From Coniochaeta sp. PMI_546 (taxonomy: Eukaryota; Ascomycota; Sordariomycetes; Coniochaetales; Coniochaetaceae), in contig MU271151.1 of NCBI GenBank assembly GCA_021432605.1, forward strand, positions 558,001 through 622,000: a DNA stretch of 64,000 nt. The letters are read 5' to 3'. Position 1 is the first letter of the stretch. Every line of letters begins with the position of its first letter. Of this stretch, positions 1 through 11,328 are shown in pieces. Under the pieces are notes generated by a model. It was not told the DNA's origin, searched no databases, and saw only the letters and a program-made list of their open reading frames with translations. The position numbers and the translations under genes were made by a program.

Positions 1-587
1 CGCCAACGCTTCATCCGGGTCCCGCAAATACAATGTGCAATTTTGCCGAAGATCCGATGCCGCGGTTGCAGAGCACCACGCTCATGCAGGGACCCGACCA
101 TTTCCTGACTACAACACAGTCTACGGCTAGCACAGAGACAATCGCATCCCCTGCCCCTCCTTTGATACAGGATCCGGTGCATCCATCTCCGAGCAGACCA
201 CCAGAAGAACGATTTACGCACATACTTCTCAGCATAAAACAGGCCGGATTTGAAGATATTGACTCAAGTAAGCCGTGACCTAGTCGCTATCGATACCAGT
301 TCGCGTATTAACCCGTGAAAGTGATTCTCCAATACTATACATCAGATTTCCGATACGACTCGGTCGCACACTGGGCCCAGAAACGTAGTCGCATGGAGAG
401 GCTTAGGCCCCTCCTTGCCGAGCTGAGTCAGGCCGCGACATCTTGGCCCGCCCAAGAGGCCGGGCAGTATCAGGACGTTATCTTGAAGATCGCTAGTCGG
501 GTGTGTGCATCGGATATGGACTTGGATATAAGTACGCCACTGCAGGACATGTCAACTGTTCATATACTTGGTGATGGGCCTTGTTAG
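1..587 (+). CDS. 3' end of a bZIP-like transcription factor gene (5' end outside window)
   Basis: Partial CDS, exons 1-267 and 322-587, with a 54-nt intron (GTAAGC..AAAG). The frame is open from the first base, so the start lies upstream. Joining the exons gives a tail containing HWAQKRSRM and a following helical stretch. From memory this resembles the C-terminal region of fungal bZIP-type regulators; the basic region and zipper themselves are not in the window. The segment before the intron is Ser/Thr/Pro-rich and looks disordered. The product would act in the nucleus. The family call rests on recalled similarity of the tail only; the splice is well supported because it restores a continuous reading frame. 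Confidence 0.5.
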
Positions 588-1074
588 CTGAGGAACCTCA
601 ATTACAGCAGTGCTCAGCAACTGTTGGGGAACCTGGTTTATTATATGATATGATGATCATCGGCTCAGATTTCTGGTAGTATATTCGCAATAAACAAGAT
701 TCAACTATCCGATGCTTGACTTTCAAGGGACATGCTTGCCGGCTTGCACCACATATTTCCTGTATTAATTATCGTTCTTAAACTGTATGCTTGGTTGAAT
801 CCGAATGCCAGGCCAAGATCGCCTGCCCACTCTCATCTTAGAAGCGAGGACTTTAAAGATTCATATGGAGAATATCTGTCTGCAGCAGTTTTGTTGGTGC
901 AGTTGGATGTAGCTCCTTGTCATTGCCACCAATCGTCAAAAGTCATTCGATACTTAACCATTTGTAAGGAATTTACTGCTCAAATAACTAACAACAAAAA
1001 GTTTCTGCAAGCTAGTATTTTTTTGTCATAGCATGTCTATGGCAATTAATTGGCAAGTACCGCAAAATTTTCTT
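588..1074. other. Intergenic, between two convergent genes
   Basis: AT-rich stretch between the regulator tail and the convergent sulfotransferase-like gene. It presumably holds both 3' UTRs. A 99-codon open frame on the + strand has no recognisable features. Confidence 0.6.
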
Positions 1075-1979
1075 TCACCGCTTGACCCAGGCAGCCAACC
1101 TCAACCACAGCTGCGTCGTCCACAGAGAATACAGCACAAGAGCAAGAAACGCGGCTGGCAAGACCATTCGCCTGAACACCACCTTCAACATGATGCGTAT
1201 CATCTGAAACCACCGCCGCCGCCGGCCGTTGAGAAAAGCATCCTTGTTGTTCACATTCGGGAAGGGCACCGTAGGGATATCCTTGCCTAGGAACTTACAG
1301 AGTGGCTCCCATCCCTCCGAGACATGGAAGTTCAACAATTGCTCTGGCGGTAGCATCTCGTTGATTCGCTTGTAGTGGTCAAGATATGCCTGCCTCTCGC
1401 CGTTGGGAGCCAAAATGGGCCGGATCGAGTGCTGATACATGTGATACTTCCACCAAGGCTTGGTAAAGACCGGGTCCCAAGACGCCAGCCAGTCGAATGT
1501 CTTCCACTTGGCGGCCACATCAACGGACTCCCTCATCGAAGCCATCCACTTGTCCACGTCGCGGGTGGTGAGAATGACCTTGGCATGCGGGTACGCCTTG
1601 ATGAGGTCGTCGGCGAAGAGCGAGCCTGGCATGTTGCAGGATACGTTCCATTTGCCCTTGAAGAGCTTGTCAAACTCTTTGCGGCCGTAGGTCTTGACGG
1701 TGCCTTCGAAGCGGGCTTGCATTGCTTCCAGATAGAGGTGGAGGAGATGGTTGTTCTCCGGTTGCTCTGACATGCTTGCGTGGAAGGGCTTGTAGCCTAG
1801 GATCTTAAACGCTTGGAGGATGGCTGGTGCATCTTGTTAACGGGTTGGAAGAACAATTTCGCTGGACGACACTTACACAGCGTTCCGGTTCTGGGCATTC
1901 CGAGCACCAGAACCTCCATGTTGAGGCCATCCTTTGGCGGATCCGGCTCAAGGTCGATCAGACGCGGTCCAGTGCCCAT
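1075..1979 (-). CDS. Sulfotransferase-like P-loop protein (Sulfotransfer_4 type) with C-terminal membrane segment
   Basis: Two exons, 1877-1979 and 1075-1823 on the complement, separated by a 53-nt intron (GTAAGT..CCAG with a GTTAAC branch site). The product is 283 aa. The join rebuilds GMPRTGTLS near residues 27-35, the PAPS-binding P-loop of this family. Later motifs such as VILTTRD are typical. Such proteins are common in fungi and are often mislabelled as NAD-dependent epimerases. The known family fold transfers sulfate from PAPS; the substrate here cannot be told. A hydrophobic helix (about residues 255-275) followed by a short basic tail suggests membrane anchoring. The start is the only ATG ahead of the P-loop in the first exon. 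Confidence 0.8.
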
Positions 1980-2797
1980 TGCGTCTGAGTTGATGTCTGC
2001 ACAAGGTCTATGGGTAATGAAACGAGAGGCACTTCACTTCACTGCGATGGACGTTGGAGTCTTCCAGTCAAACCTTGAGGAGCATTGCTTCGAGCTTAAG
2101 CTCCTTAGCTTCGGAAGCTCCGACTGTACTACATACTCGATGGAGTCCAAGGGACCGTTGCAGTCATCATGGCCCCATTACGCAAGAAATCATGCATATC
2201 GCACGAATGCTTTTCTCAGTCATTGCAAAGTAGTAAGCTCAGATAAGAGGTGACGCATGGGGTATGGTAGGTCTAGAACAGCATCAGGTTCCGACGCAGG
2301 TTACGTATGCATATGCATGCGAAGTCCTTTCGTCAGGCCAAGTCACACAAGAATGCGTTGTCATATCGGGTAAGTCTCACCTTTCTAGTGCATATGCAAG
2401 ACATCTGAGAGATTGAGTCTGGCTGATGGTGTCGTCAAGGACGTCGGCCAGGGATGGTGTCTGCAATCGGCACGCTTGGGCTAGCGAGCTCGTTAAAGTC
2501 CCATGTCATTTAGCCTATTGGATTCTGTACCGCCAGCCTTACTAAAGCTCGGGATTCCACGGATCCTTCGCCTGCGCGTCCGAGGCGTAGCGCTAGCGGG
2601 GCCCTGCATAAGGGGGAGACAAGGGTCCGATACCAACAGTCCCTTCCCGGCTTGGCTGACCTTGTTTGAACGTTCCTTCCCTCTCAGGTTGCTTGGCGAG
2701 ATTTTGCAATGTGCTCTCGTTCCTTCCTTCCATTCATCGACCTTGACTTCCAACTTGCAGTTCTCGAGGACATTCACGGCATCCGTCAGCTGCTGAG
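1980..2797. other. Intergenic, divergent promoter region
   Basis: About 0.8 kb between the divergent sulfotransferase-like and MFS genes, so it should hold both promoters. Short open frames on either strand have no recognisable features. I saw no repeat or binding-site array. Confidence 0.6.
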
Positions 2798-4506
2798 ATG
2801 GGGACGCAAAACGACGATGAGAAAGAAAAAGTGGGAGGACCAGAAATGTCGGTGTCTCAAGCGCACAGCGTCGCAGAAGAGAAGGAGGCCATAACGACGG
2901 CCGTCCAAGACGCGTCTAGCGCTGCACCAACATTGATGGAGGAAGGTCGGGTGGCAGAACCCTCTAATCCAGATCGCGGCGATGCACCATGGTCGATATG
3001 GTCTTCTAAGCAGAGGAAATTCATCATTCTGAGTGCTTCGTTTGCTTCGCTTCTATCTCCACTATCCGGCCAGATTTACTTCCCCGCGCTCGACACCATC
3101 GCAAAGGACTTGAAGGTCACGGATAGCCAGGTCAATATCTCCATAACCACCTTCTTGATCTTCCAAGCCATCGCGCCGACTTTCACAGCCCAGCTGTCTG
3201 ATACACTGGGACGAAGGCCGTTGTACATTGTTTGTTTCGTCCTCTACCTCGCTGCCAACATCGGGCTGGGCGCGCAGAACAACTATGTCGCGTTACTGGT
3301 GCTTCGTGCCTTTCAGAGTGCCGGCAGCAGTGGAACGGCAGCACTGTCAAATGCCGTGGCGACGGACATCACAACACCCGGCGAGCGCGGCCGCTACATC
3401 GCCTACGCAGCAGCTATTCCAATGCTTGGACCAACGCTAGTATGTCGCTCGACGGAACACCCGACTTTGCAAAACTGACAGATCAATAGGGACCCATAAT
3501 CGGAGGTCTACTAGCCCAATTCGCCGGCTGGCATTCGATCTTCTGGTTCCTAGTCGGTCTAACCGGCGCCGTCGCCATCCCGATGGCCCTCTTTTTCCCT
3601 GAAACCTGCCGAGCAATCGTCGGAGATGGCTCCATTCCGCCACAAAGATGGAACAGGTGCTACACGAACGTTCAAATCGAAAGGCAAGCTGTGAAAGAAG
3701 GCAAACAAGTGCCCTACGACAAGCGGGACGAGCTCTCCGCCTCCCGCCCCATCCAGCTCCCCAACCCTTTCGGCAGCATCGTCCTCCTACTCCAACGCGA
3801 ATGTGGCTTCGCCTTGCTCTACAGCTCCATACTCTGCTGCTCCTTCTACGCCGTCCTATCTCTGATACCTTCACAATTTCAACGCATCTACAACTTCAAC
3901 GAGCTGCAAATATCCCTCTGCTACATCCCCTTCGGCGTCGGCAGCCTAATCGCGGCGTTCAACCGCGGGCGAATGCTGGACTCCAACTTTCGCCGCCATG
4001 CAAAACGGCTCGGCATTACTGTCGAAAAGAACCGCGAGACGGACCTGACCGGCTTTCCCATCGAGCGCGCAAGACTGGAAGTTGCGCTGCCGACTATCAT
4101 ACTAGGGAGCGCGTGTATTGTAGGGTTCGGCTGGACGCTGCACTACCAGACCAACTTGGCTGGACCGCTGATCTTCCTGTTCGTTATTGCTTTTTGTATT
4201 TCGGCCTCCCTCAACTGTGTCGTGTGCCTGATGCTGGACCTGTATCCGGACAAGGCAGGCACGGTCACGGCATCGAACAACTTGCTGCGATGCTCGTTTG
4301 GGGCTGCTGCTACTGCTGTTGTGGTGCCCATGATCAATGGAATTGGTGTCGGTTGGGCTGTCACGATATTTGCGTTGCTTAATATCGCTGCGCTGCCGTT
4401 GCTGTGGTACATTATGAAGAAAGGGCCTAGTTGGCGTGCCGAGACTCTAGCGAAGAAAGAGCAGAGAGCAGCTGCTGAGGCTGTGAATGGCGAGAATAGT
4501 AAGTAA
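2798..4506 (+). CDS. MFS transporter, DHA1/QDR-like (drug or organic-acid proton antiporter type)
   Basis: Exons 2798-3439 and 3490-4506 with a 50-nt intron (GTATGT..ATAG). The protein is 551-552 aa. A charged cytosolic N-terminus of about 75 residues precedes the first membrane segment. SDTLGRRPL between TM2 and TM3 is MFS motif A. FFPETCR at the end of the first six-helix bundle followed by GDGSIPPQ is typical of fungal QDR/DTR/CexA-like members. About twelve hydrophobic segments are visible, with a long central cytosolic loop. It should sit in a membrane and export small molecules by proton antiport; the cargo is not deducible. Neighbours do not form a clear biosynthetic cluster. Confidence 0.85.
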
Positions 4507-4929
4507 GATGAGTACATGTACCACTTCGATATACAAGATCATCGGCGGAGATTAGTCCTAGCCTGCATCAATCAGGCATACTTAATGTATAATGACTTGG
4601 AGGATAATGAATACAAGGTCTAGCTATATTCTGATTTGGTAGACCCAAGCCATGGGTTACATAATGTCTTCCGTCTTCTTCATTGATCAGCATGACATCA
4701 CTTCATTTGACTGTTGCTTTTGCCTCGAGTTCTCTTCCTGTTCTATATGAAATTTCCAGAGCTGACGCGCACCTGTTCTTTACTTAGCATCAAGTTGCGT
4801 TGTTCGAGCAAATAGGACAGAGTCGTTCACCTGAAACGGCGCCACAAGGACTGGAAGTGTGTCACTCCAATGCACCAAGTTTATAGCTGCGTACCTCTGT
4901 ACTCGTGCACTATTTACTATCTACTTCCA
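4507..4929. other. Intergenic, between convergent genes
   Basis: AT-rich 3' region shared by the MFS gene and the convergent acyl-CoA oxidase-like gene. Nothing else was recognised. Confidence 0.6.
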
Positions 4930-7292
4930 TCAAAGCAACGGAAACTCAGCATCACCCCTGAAAGTAGGCAAGCCGTCGACAAACTGGTCGAACAAAGACT
5001 GCTCGACAATGGGAGCCGTCACATACGGCTCCATACCCATCTGATCCAACAGCTCGCCCAACCGTGGCTCAAGCACATCGATTGCCGTGTTCTCCATATC
5101 TCGGAACTTCGCTCTCGTAAGCAAGCCCTTCTCGATGTACCAATCCAGATTCTGCTTGATAGCCCAGATCTCGTATAGTGACAGGAGATCCGCATCGACA
5201 CCGGCCGCAAGAGCAGCCTCGTACACCATGCGGTGACCAATTCCCTGGACGATGGGTCTACACCGCGGAATCAGCAGTCGGTTGAACTCCGTGCTGCGGT
5301 GGTCGTCCGGGATAGAGTTGACCGTCTCCCAGGCATCTTCCGCAAGCCCGGCTTCGTATTGTGCAAGGAGGCTGTGGGGATCCTTGGCCTCGGGCATTTG
5401 ATACTTGCCCAAGCATATCTCGACTGCCAGTCGAATGCTGACGACTAGTGCGTCGCCCTCTGAGATTGCGCATGCGCGAACCATGTTCTGGGACTTGTCA
5501 GCGGCCAACCCTCGACACATATTTAGTGCAAGGCACTCACATCTGCGTCGCATATCTGGTTATGCTGGAACAGACCCTGGGCACCGCAGCGCTCTACAAG
5601 CTCAGGAATGCTGTACTGGGCCATCTGGATGAAGACAGCTTTCAGAATGACAGCGAAGCCGTGCCGCACCTCCGGTCTAAAGGAGGTGTCCTTGAACCAC
5701 TCGATGCACTGGTTTGCGAACGGTGTCATAACTGCTAGTTGCGCTAGAGCGTGCAAAATCGGTAGCTGCTGTGTGCGGAAACCGATAATGGGCATCCTCT
5801 CCTTGTTCGCGACCCCAACAGTACGCCGTAGACTGTACTTGCCGGTGATGTACGTCACGATCCTCAGCGCCGGAATCATGATCATGCTCATCGCAAGTGT
5901 GCCAGGGGAGATGCGGCCGATCTGGTGGAAGAAATTGTCACGCATGTTGTCCGGTTTCTGCAGTCCGCCCAGAACGGCAGTCGATGGCAGAGGGACGTGG
6001 TCGAACGACGTGATGGCGTACGGTGCTTCTTGAATTCCGCCCATGTATGGCAGCAAGCTGAACCTTGGGTTAGGACATCATCTACTGTGGCTGAGAGGTA
6101 TACTCACCGAGATGTCACGCCCTTACACATTTGTTTCCCGTCGTTCAGCGCTACAACGACCGGGCGGATGCCGAAGTCTTCACCATTGACGACGAGCTTC
6201 GCCATGACCACCGCAATACGTGGAAGTCCGGCTACAGGCATAGATGGTGGAACAAACTTTGAGACTTCCGGTCGTGGCGTGTGCAAGATGAAACTGCCGT
6301 CTGGTTGCAATATGACTTCGGTCTCGAGATTCTTGGCATCCAGTCCGTGGCCTATCTCGGTCAACATGAAGGCCGCTCTATTTTCGCTTTGTCAGTCCAA
6401 AGTCTTGCGAGGGTAACCTGCAATCAACATACGAGACCTCAAAGTTCAATATTTTCTCTAGCAATTCTTGGATACCGGGCACATCCTTAGCATAAGGTGC
6501 TATGGTCCCCGCCGCCAGGTTGTGTTGGATAGACAGCAGTGCGTGAGATCCAATATCCCTGATGATAATATCGTCCTTGTGCATATCGAAGAACCTTGGG
6601 GACAAGTCGATTATGTCATCGACTGTCAGTCCATAGTGCTTGTTCAGAGCTTTTGCCCTCCGGTACGACAACTCGAAAGCCTCTGCGCGAGATATTGATA
6701 AGCGAGGTTGAAACAATGGAAGCTTGGTCAGGGAGGCAGTGGATGCTCCTCCCTCCTCCACTAGATCATAGTCCGACCTCTCCTGCTTGGGTGAGTTGAG
6801 ATGGGAAGCCTGCGAGCTTGAATCAAGTTCCGTCATGGGGGTTTCTGATCTCGGAACCGGGGTGCCAAATGTCCAGGTTTCAACATTGTGGGCTATCGGA
6901 GTGGTCGGCTCCGGCGTTGTCGTCTCGTTGGTGTATAAGCCGGCTTCAGATCTTGTGATCTCCGTGTCCGAGATCGTCGATTCATATTCTGGAGGGAACT
7001 CTAGGAGCTTCAGCTCGGTGTTCGTTGTCTCGAGCTCAGTCGAGTTGATGCTTTCTCGCTCGAAAGTCAATGGTTGACTCGTCTCGGCAGCAGATCCCTT
7101 GAACGTCAAGACTCGCTTCTCAACATCAAGTATCCTAGCCTTAAGCTCCGCTACCTCAAGCATCAAGGCGCGGTAGCCGGAGGTTTCGGCTATCGTAACA
7201 TTGTGAATGGTTGCGCCCGTTCTTTCGTCTTTAGAGTCGAAGACATGATCAAGCTTAGGTGACGCGTTGCCGTATGCCCCTTCGCACGCCAT
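4930..7292 (-). CDS. Acyl-CoA oxidase/dehydrogenase-like flavoprotein with a long N-terminal extension
   Basis: Four exons on the complement: 6433-7292, 6108-6377, 5541-6057 and 4930-5487. Introns are 55, 50 and 53 nt, all with GT..AG ends that keep frame. The protein is 734 aa. From about residue 205 it follows acyl-CoA oxidase: a helical N-terminal domain, LTEIGHGLDA in the middle beta domain, QEAPYAITSF, and a C-terminal oxidase helical domain. The family oxidises acyl-CoA to the enoyl form with FAD, making peroxide, and in fungi also occurs in specialised metabolism. There is no obvious terminal SKL-type peroxisome signal (it ends FPLL). The first ~205 residues are extra: a helix likely to form a coiled coil, then acidic and Ser/Thr-rich sequence. 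A shorter form starting at the methionine near residue 155 is possible. Confidence 0.8.
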
Positions 7293-8108
7293 CTTTCTTA
7301 CTGCATTCAGTTATCGTTCCAAGCTAATATCGACCGGGAACAAGAAGCAGCCAGATAGATGAGATTGATATGCTTTGCATATGTGTCTGCTATCGCCTAA
7401 CATGAAGTCTAGTAAAACATATAGCCCATGATTCCACGAGCTAGTCTACAGCCACGGACACCCATAACCTACAACGTGGTCGCCGAATCTGATCCAGACC
7501 AATTACCATCATACGTGTTCGACTCATGTCATCTCTAGGTTCTATCACCCTAAGGTGCACTATCATACTGACTACTTCCATCATACCATGCGAAAGCAAC
7601 AACTAGATTTCGGGGAGAAGAATTAGGGTAGCACGGAAGCTAAGAGTTTTGGCAGTCAAAGAATATCTGACTCCAGCTTTAGTAATGCCAGGGTTGTATT
7701 TAGCCGGCAGCCTTGGGCTTACATATGCGCGTCAGGGGCAATTGAGTTGCATGATTGTGCTACCCCCCCCACCTCAGCTCACTTTCCTGGTATGTAGTAA
7801 GAAGTGGTAACTCTTATCGTTCGATCAGTCAGCTGTCTAGTCTAGTGCCAGCAGCCAGTCTTTCACGAACCGTGTCAGTATGGACTAGATGACCGACTGA
7901 GGGCCGCTGGAAGCGGGACCCCAGACTGTCATTGGTAGCACGACTTGAAGCTCAACAAGACAACCTACAGCTGTATGATAGATGGGTGGAAAGGAAGAAA
8001 CGCTTTTGTCCTTTTCATAGTCCTATCTCGAGAGGCCGCACAACTTCCATTTCTGTGTCCAGGCTTATTCTATCACTCGATAGACTGAAGATATTCGGTG
8101 TTCTCACA
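7293..8108. other. Intergenic, divergent promoter region
   Basis: About 0.8 kb between the divergent oxidase-like and P450 genes. It includes a short poly-C tract near 7762. No gene was recognised. Confidence 0.6.
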
Positions 8109-9782
8109 ATGGCACCGCCATGGACAACATTGGCAGTCACAGCCGCAGTGCTGGTCGTCCGGCTTGCACCAGAATACTCCATCAAGCAGTCATATCTTTG
8201 GTCAACAGCTGCATTTCTCTCCATATCGGTGCTTCTGCAATTTGTCTATAGATGCATACTATATCCCGACTATTTCACACCTCTACTGCATATTCCAGCA
8301 CCGAAGGTATGTAACAAAGCCTAATGGGTCTATTCCTTTCTAAAATTGCTAAATGACGGCCTCGTCCTACCCTGATGACAGAAAAGGTCATGGATCAAAG
8401 GAAATTCGAACTCGATGGGCTTGGAAGTTGATCGAGTCCGCGAGTGGACCCGCACAATTCCAAACAATGGCCTGATCCGCTACTACATGGCGGCAAATAT
8501 TGAAAGGGTGATAGTCGTTGGCCAGGAAGCGCTCAGCGAGATCCTGGTGTCCAAGGTCTATGACTTCCCTAAGTCTGAGTCGCTGAGGGTCAAGCTCCTG
8601 CGGTTCACTGGAAATGGGATTCTTCTCGCGGAGGGCGAGGAGCACAAGCAGCAACGTAGAGGATTGTTGCCCAGCTTTTCTTTCCGCAATATCAAGAACC
8701 TGTATCCTGTCTTTTGGGCGAAGGCAGTGGAGATGGCGGATGCCCTCGACAAACAACTGTTACCGGGATCAAATGATGCAGTGGTGCAAATCAGCGACTG
8801 GGCCGGCCGAGTCACTCTGGATATCGTCGGTCTCGCAGCCATGGGACGGGATTTTGACGCAGTCCGCGATCCGCATGCTGAGTTTCACAAGAAGTACGAC
8901 AAGTTGCGGATGAAACCAACCACTATCACCAGGCTACTTGTTCTATTCTCCATGCTCACCGTCGGCTTCAAGGCATACTTCGCACTGCCAACAAAGTGGA
9001 ACCGGGAGTCGAAAATCTCTGCAGACTACATCAGGCGCTACGCCCGCCAGATCGTCGAAGACAAGAAGAACAACCTGAAGCACGGCTCCGCAAAAAGTAA
9101 AGATATCGCCTCACTTGCGATGGCCAGCGGCGTATTCTCAGACGACAATATGGTTGACCAGATGATCACCTTTCTCGTAGCCGGCCACGAGACGATAGCA
9201 GCCTCCCTACAGTGGGCCGTCTACGCACTCTGCAAGCACCCTGATATGCAAATCCGGCTCCGCGAGGAAGTCCGCAGCCATATCTCTACATCAACGGAGA
9301 GCACCATCACAGCGGCGGACATCGACTCCCTCCCCTACCTCAACGCCTTCTGCAACGAGGTCCTGCGTTTCTATCCACCTGTTCCCTCAACCGTAAGGGA
9401 AGCACGAATCGATACCACGCTCGCCGGCAGCTTCATACCCAAAGGCACCACGCTGCTCATTCTAGCTGGTGCGACTAATTTGGATACGGCTCGCTGGGGC
9501 CCAGATGCTGAGAAGTTCGATCCAGAGCGTTGGTTGGGTGAGGGGAGGGCCAACAGCGGTGGATCGGACAGCAACTATGCGAATCTGACGTTTCTAGCTG
9601 GACCGAGGGGGTGTATTGGCCAGGCATTCGCCAAGTCGGAGTTGCTTTGCTTGGTGGCAGTTCTGGTGGGCAGGTTTACGATGGAGCTGCAGGAGCCCGA
9701 AAAGAAGTTGGAAATTGTCAGGGCTATCTCGTCGGCGCCCAAGGATGGGGTCATGGCTCGGCTAGCGAGAGTGGAAGGGTGA
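8109..9782 (+). CDS. Cytochrome P450 monooxygenase
   Basis: Exons 8109-8306 and 8382-9782 with a 75-nt intron (GTATGT..ACAG), giving 532 aa. An N-terminal hydrophobic anchor (about residues 8-50) points to the ER membrane. Class-defining motifs are present in order: AGHET in helix I (about 333-337), EVLR as the ExxR motif (392-395), FDPERW (445-450), and the heme loop FLAGPRGCIG (470-479) with the axial cysteine near 477. It should be a monooxygenase using a P450 reductase. The subfamily and substrate cannot be assigned by eye. It is divergent from the acyl-CoA oxidase-like gene and convergent with the acetyltransferase gene. The start was chosen because it opens directly into the membrane anchor. 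Confidence 0.9.
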
Positions 9783-9941
9783 GGCAATGATTGTGACAAA
9801 CAGCTACACGGGAGAGAATGTCCCTAGTGTAGAATTGAAGTATGATTAGGTCAAGTTCAAGGTAGAGAGCCTAATCAGTCCATGGCATAGAAAGAAGAGC
9901 TTTATTTCGACAGACTCTCCTAACCCAAATAAAAGAAATCT

Positions 9942-10676
9942 CTAGTTTTCGAGTATAAATGATGTCTGAGGAACACCCCACAATTCAAAAGCACCGACGT
10001 CCTTGAGCCCTAGACGGCTGTAGAAGGGCTTTCCAGCAGGAGTGGCACTCAGAAAGAGACCCTTTCCTTGAGCCTTGGCCTGCTCAATGCCCCATTGGAC
10101 GAGCATCCTGCCAACGCCACGGCCTTGATATTCTGGATCAACGGCGAGAATGATCAGATCTATCTTCTTGTAAGTATGATACGACCCAAAATCCCGCCCG
10201 CATCACGACAACTTACACCACGCATTCTTAGAGCCTTCTTCCCCAAGCACTCTCTTCTCCTCCGCTCCTTGCGCAATCCAAAACTCTCGAAGTTTCTCCC
10301 GGTCCAAGGATGGAGGACTCTCATCCTTCTCAAAAGAAACCAAAGCGGCAGCCTCCTGCGAAACGGTAGGCGGGTCTGGTTCCTGGCCCTCAGGAGGCGC
10401 TGGTTTTATCCACTGCGTATAGCCAGCGATGTGGCCGCCCCTCTCATCGTCGACAACAACCATCGGGATCCTCCCCGGCTTGGCCATCCGGTCTAGCGTC
10501 ATCCAAGCGCGAAAACGTGTTCTGTCCGCGCGATGCCGGTCTGGCGTTGGGTTCGGGCCGTAAGGGAACATGGCGATATTTATTTCGTCGTTTTCGAAGG
10601 CATTGACCCCTGCTCGGGTCATGCCCGGGATGTCGTCCACGGTTGCTTCTCTAAGTTGGAGAGGCATGATGCTCAA
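9942..10676 (-). CDS. GNAT-family N-acetyltransferase
   Basis: Two exons on the complement, 10217-10676 and 9942-10159. The intron is 57 nt (GTAAGT..ATAG). I chose this acceptor because it rebuilds WYLIILAVDP ahead of the acetyl-CoA loop. The protein is 225 aa. The core shows the GNAT beta4-alpha3 motif with QGRGVG, the pyrophosphate-binding loop, and a C-terminal FYSRLGL strand-helix. Members transfer acetyl groups from acetyl-CoA to amines; the substrate is unknown. A second methionine three codons downstream could also start translation. It is a typical fungal single-domain GNAT by length. Confidence 0.85.
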
Positions 10677-11328
10677 TTCTTGACTGACGGTGTCTCAGTG
10701 TCCTAAAAAAATCTTACTTGTAAAAAGAAATGAGATTTTGAATCTGTGACAATACGGCGAGGATGTTAGACGCGGAAGGATTGCGTAGAGCCCTCCAACG
10801 TTGGTCCACCAGTGTCCTCCTAATGAGGAAGCTGGAAACACCGCCGGTGACTCACAAAGACCCAATACGTCAGGGGTACGCGTGTAGCAATGGACTACTT
10901 GCGACAAATAACTCCTCCTTTATGTTCACGACAAGAGCGCAGTGTATAAATAGGAAACCGCACGTACGAAAAGGACAAATGACACAATACGAAGATGCGA
11001 AGACGGGCTCATTGAAACTGAGGTGGTTCGGCAAGGAAGCTAACGCAAGAGCGTATTACATAACTGAAAAGCCTGCTTGGAATGCGGCGGGGTTGCAGGC
11101 CGAGTCCTGTACAACCTGGAAGGGTCCGGAGCTGTGGGGCTTTGCCGATGTGTGCCGGTGCCGGCGCTCGAGGTCGGACATCGGACGCCTGGTCCGTTTT
11201 TGAACCGCGCTTCCACGCGTATAGCGGAGATCAACGTGCAACACACGAACTGCAAAGTTGTTGCCGGCAGAAGCACCCCTGCAGGCCAGAGGGGAGGTCT
11301 CTCAAGCCCTTGCCACCAGCGCACTTCG
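10677..11328. other. Intergenic
   Basis: About 0.65 kb between the acetyltransferase start and the end of the NTPase-nuclease gene. Open frames on both strands look incidental. No repeat or gene was recognised. Confidence 0.55.

Noticed and set aside
732-1290. Two short + strand frames near the sulfotransferase-like gene
   Set aside because: One is AT-rich and featureless; the other overlaps the real gene on the opposite strand.
4930-10676. Possible secondary-metabolite cluster (transporter, oxidase-like, P450, acetyltransferase)
   Set aside because: No polyketide synthase, NRPS, terpene cyclase or DMATS gene is present, and these families are common singly.
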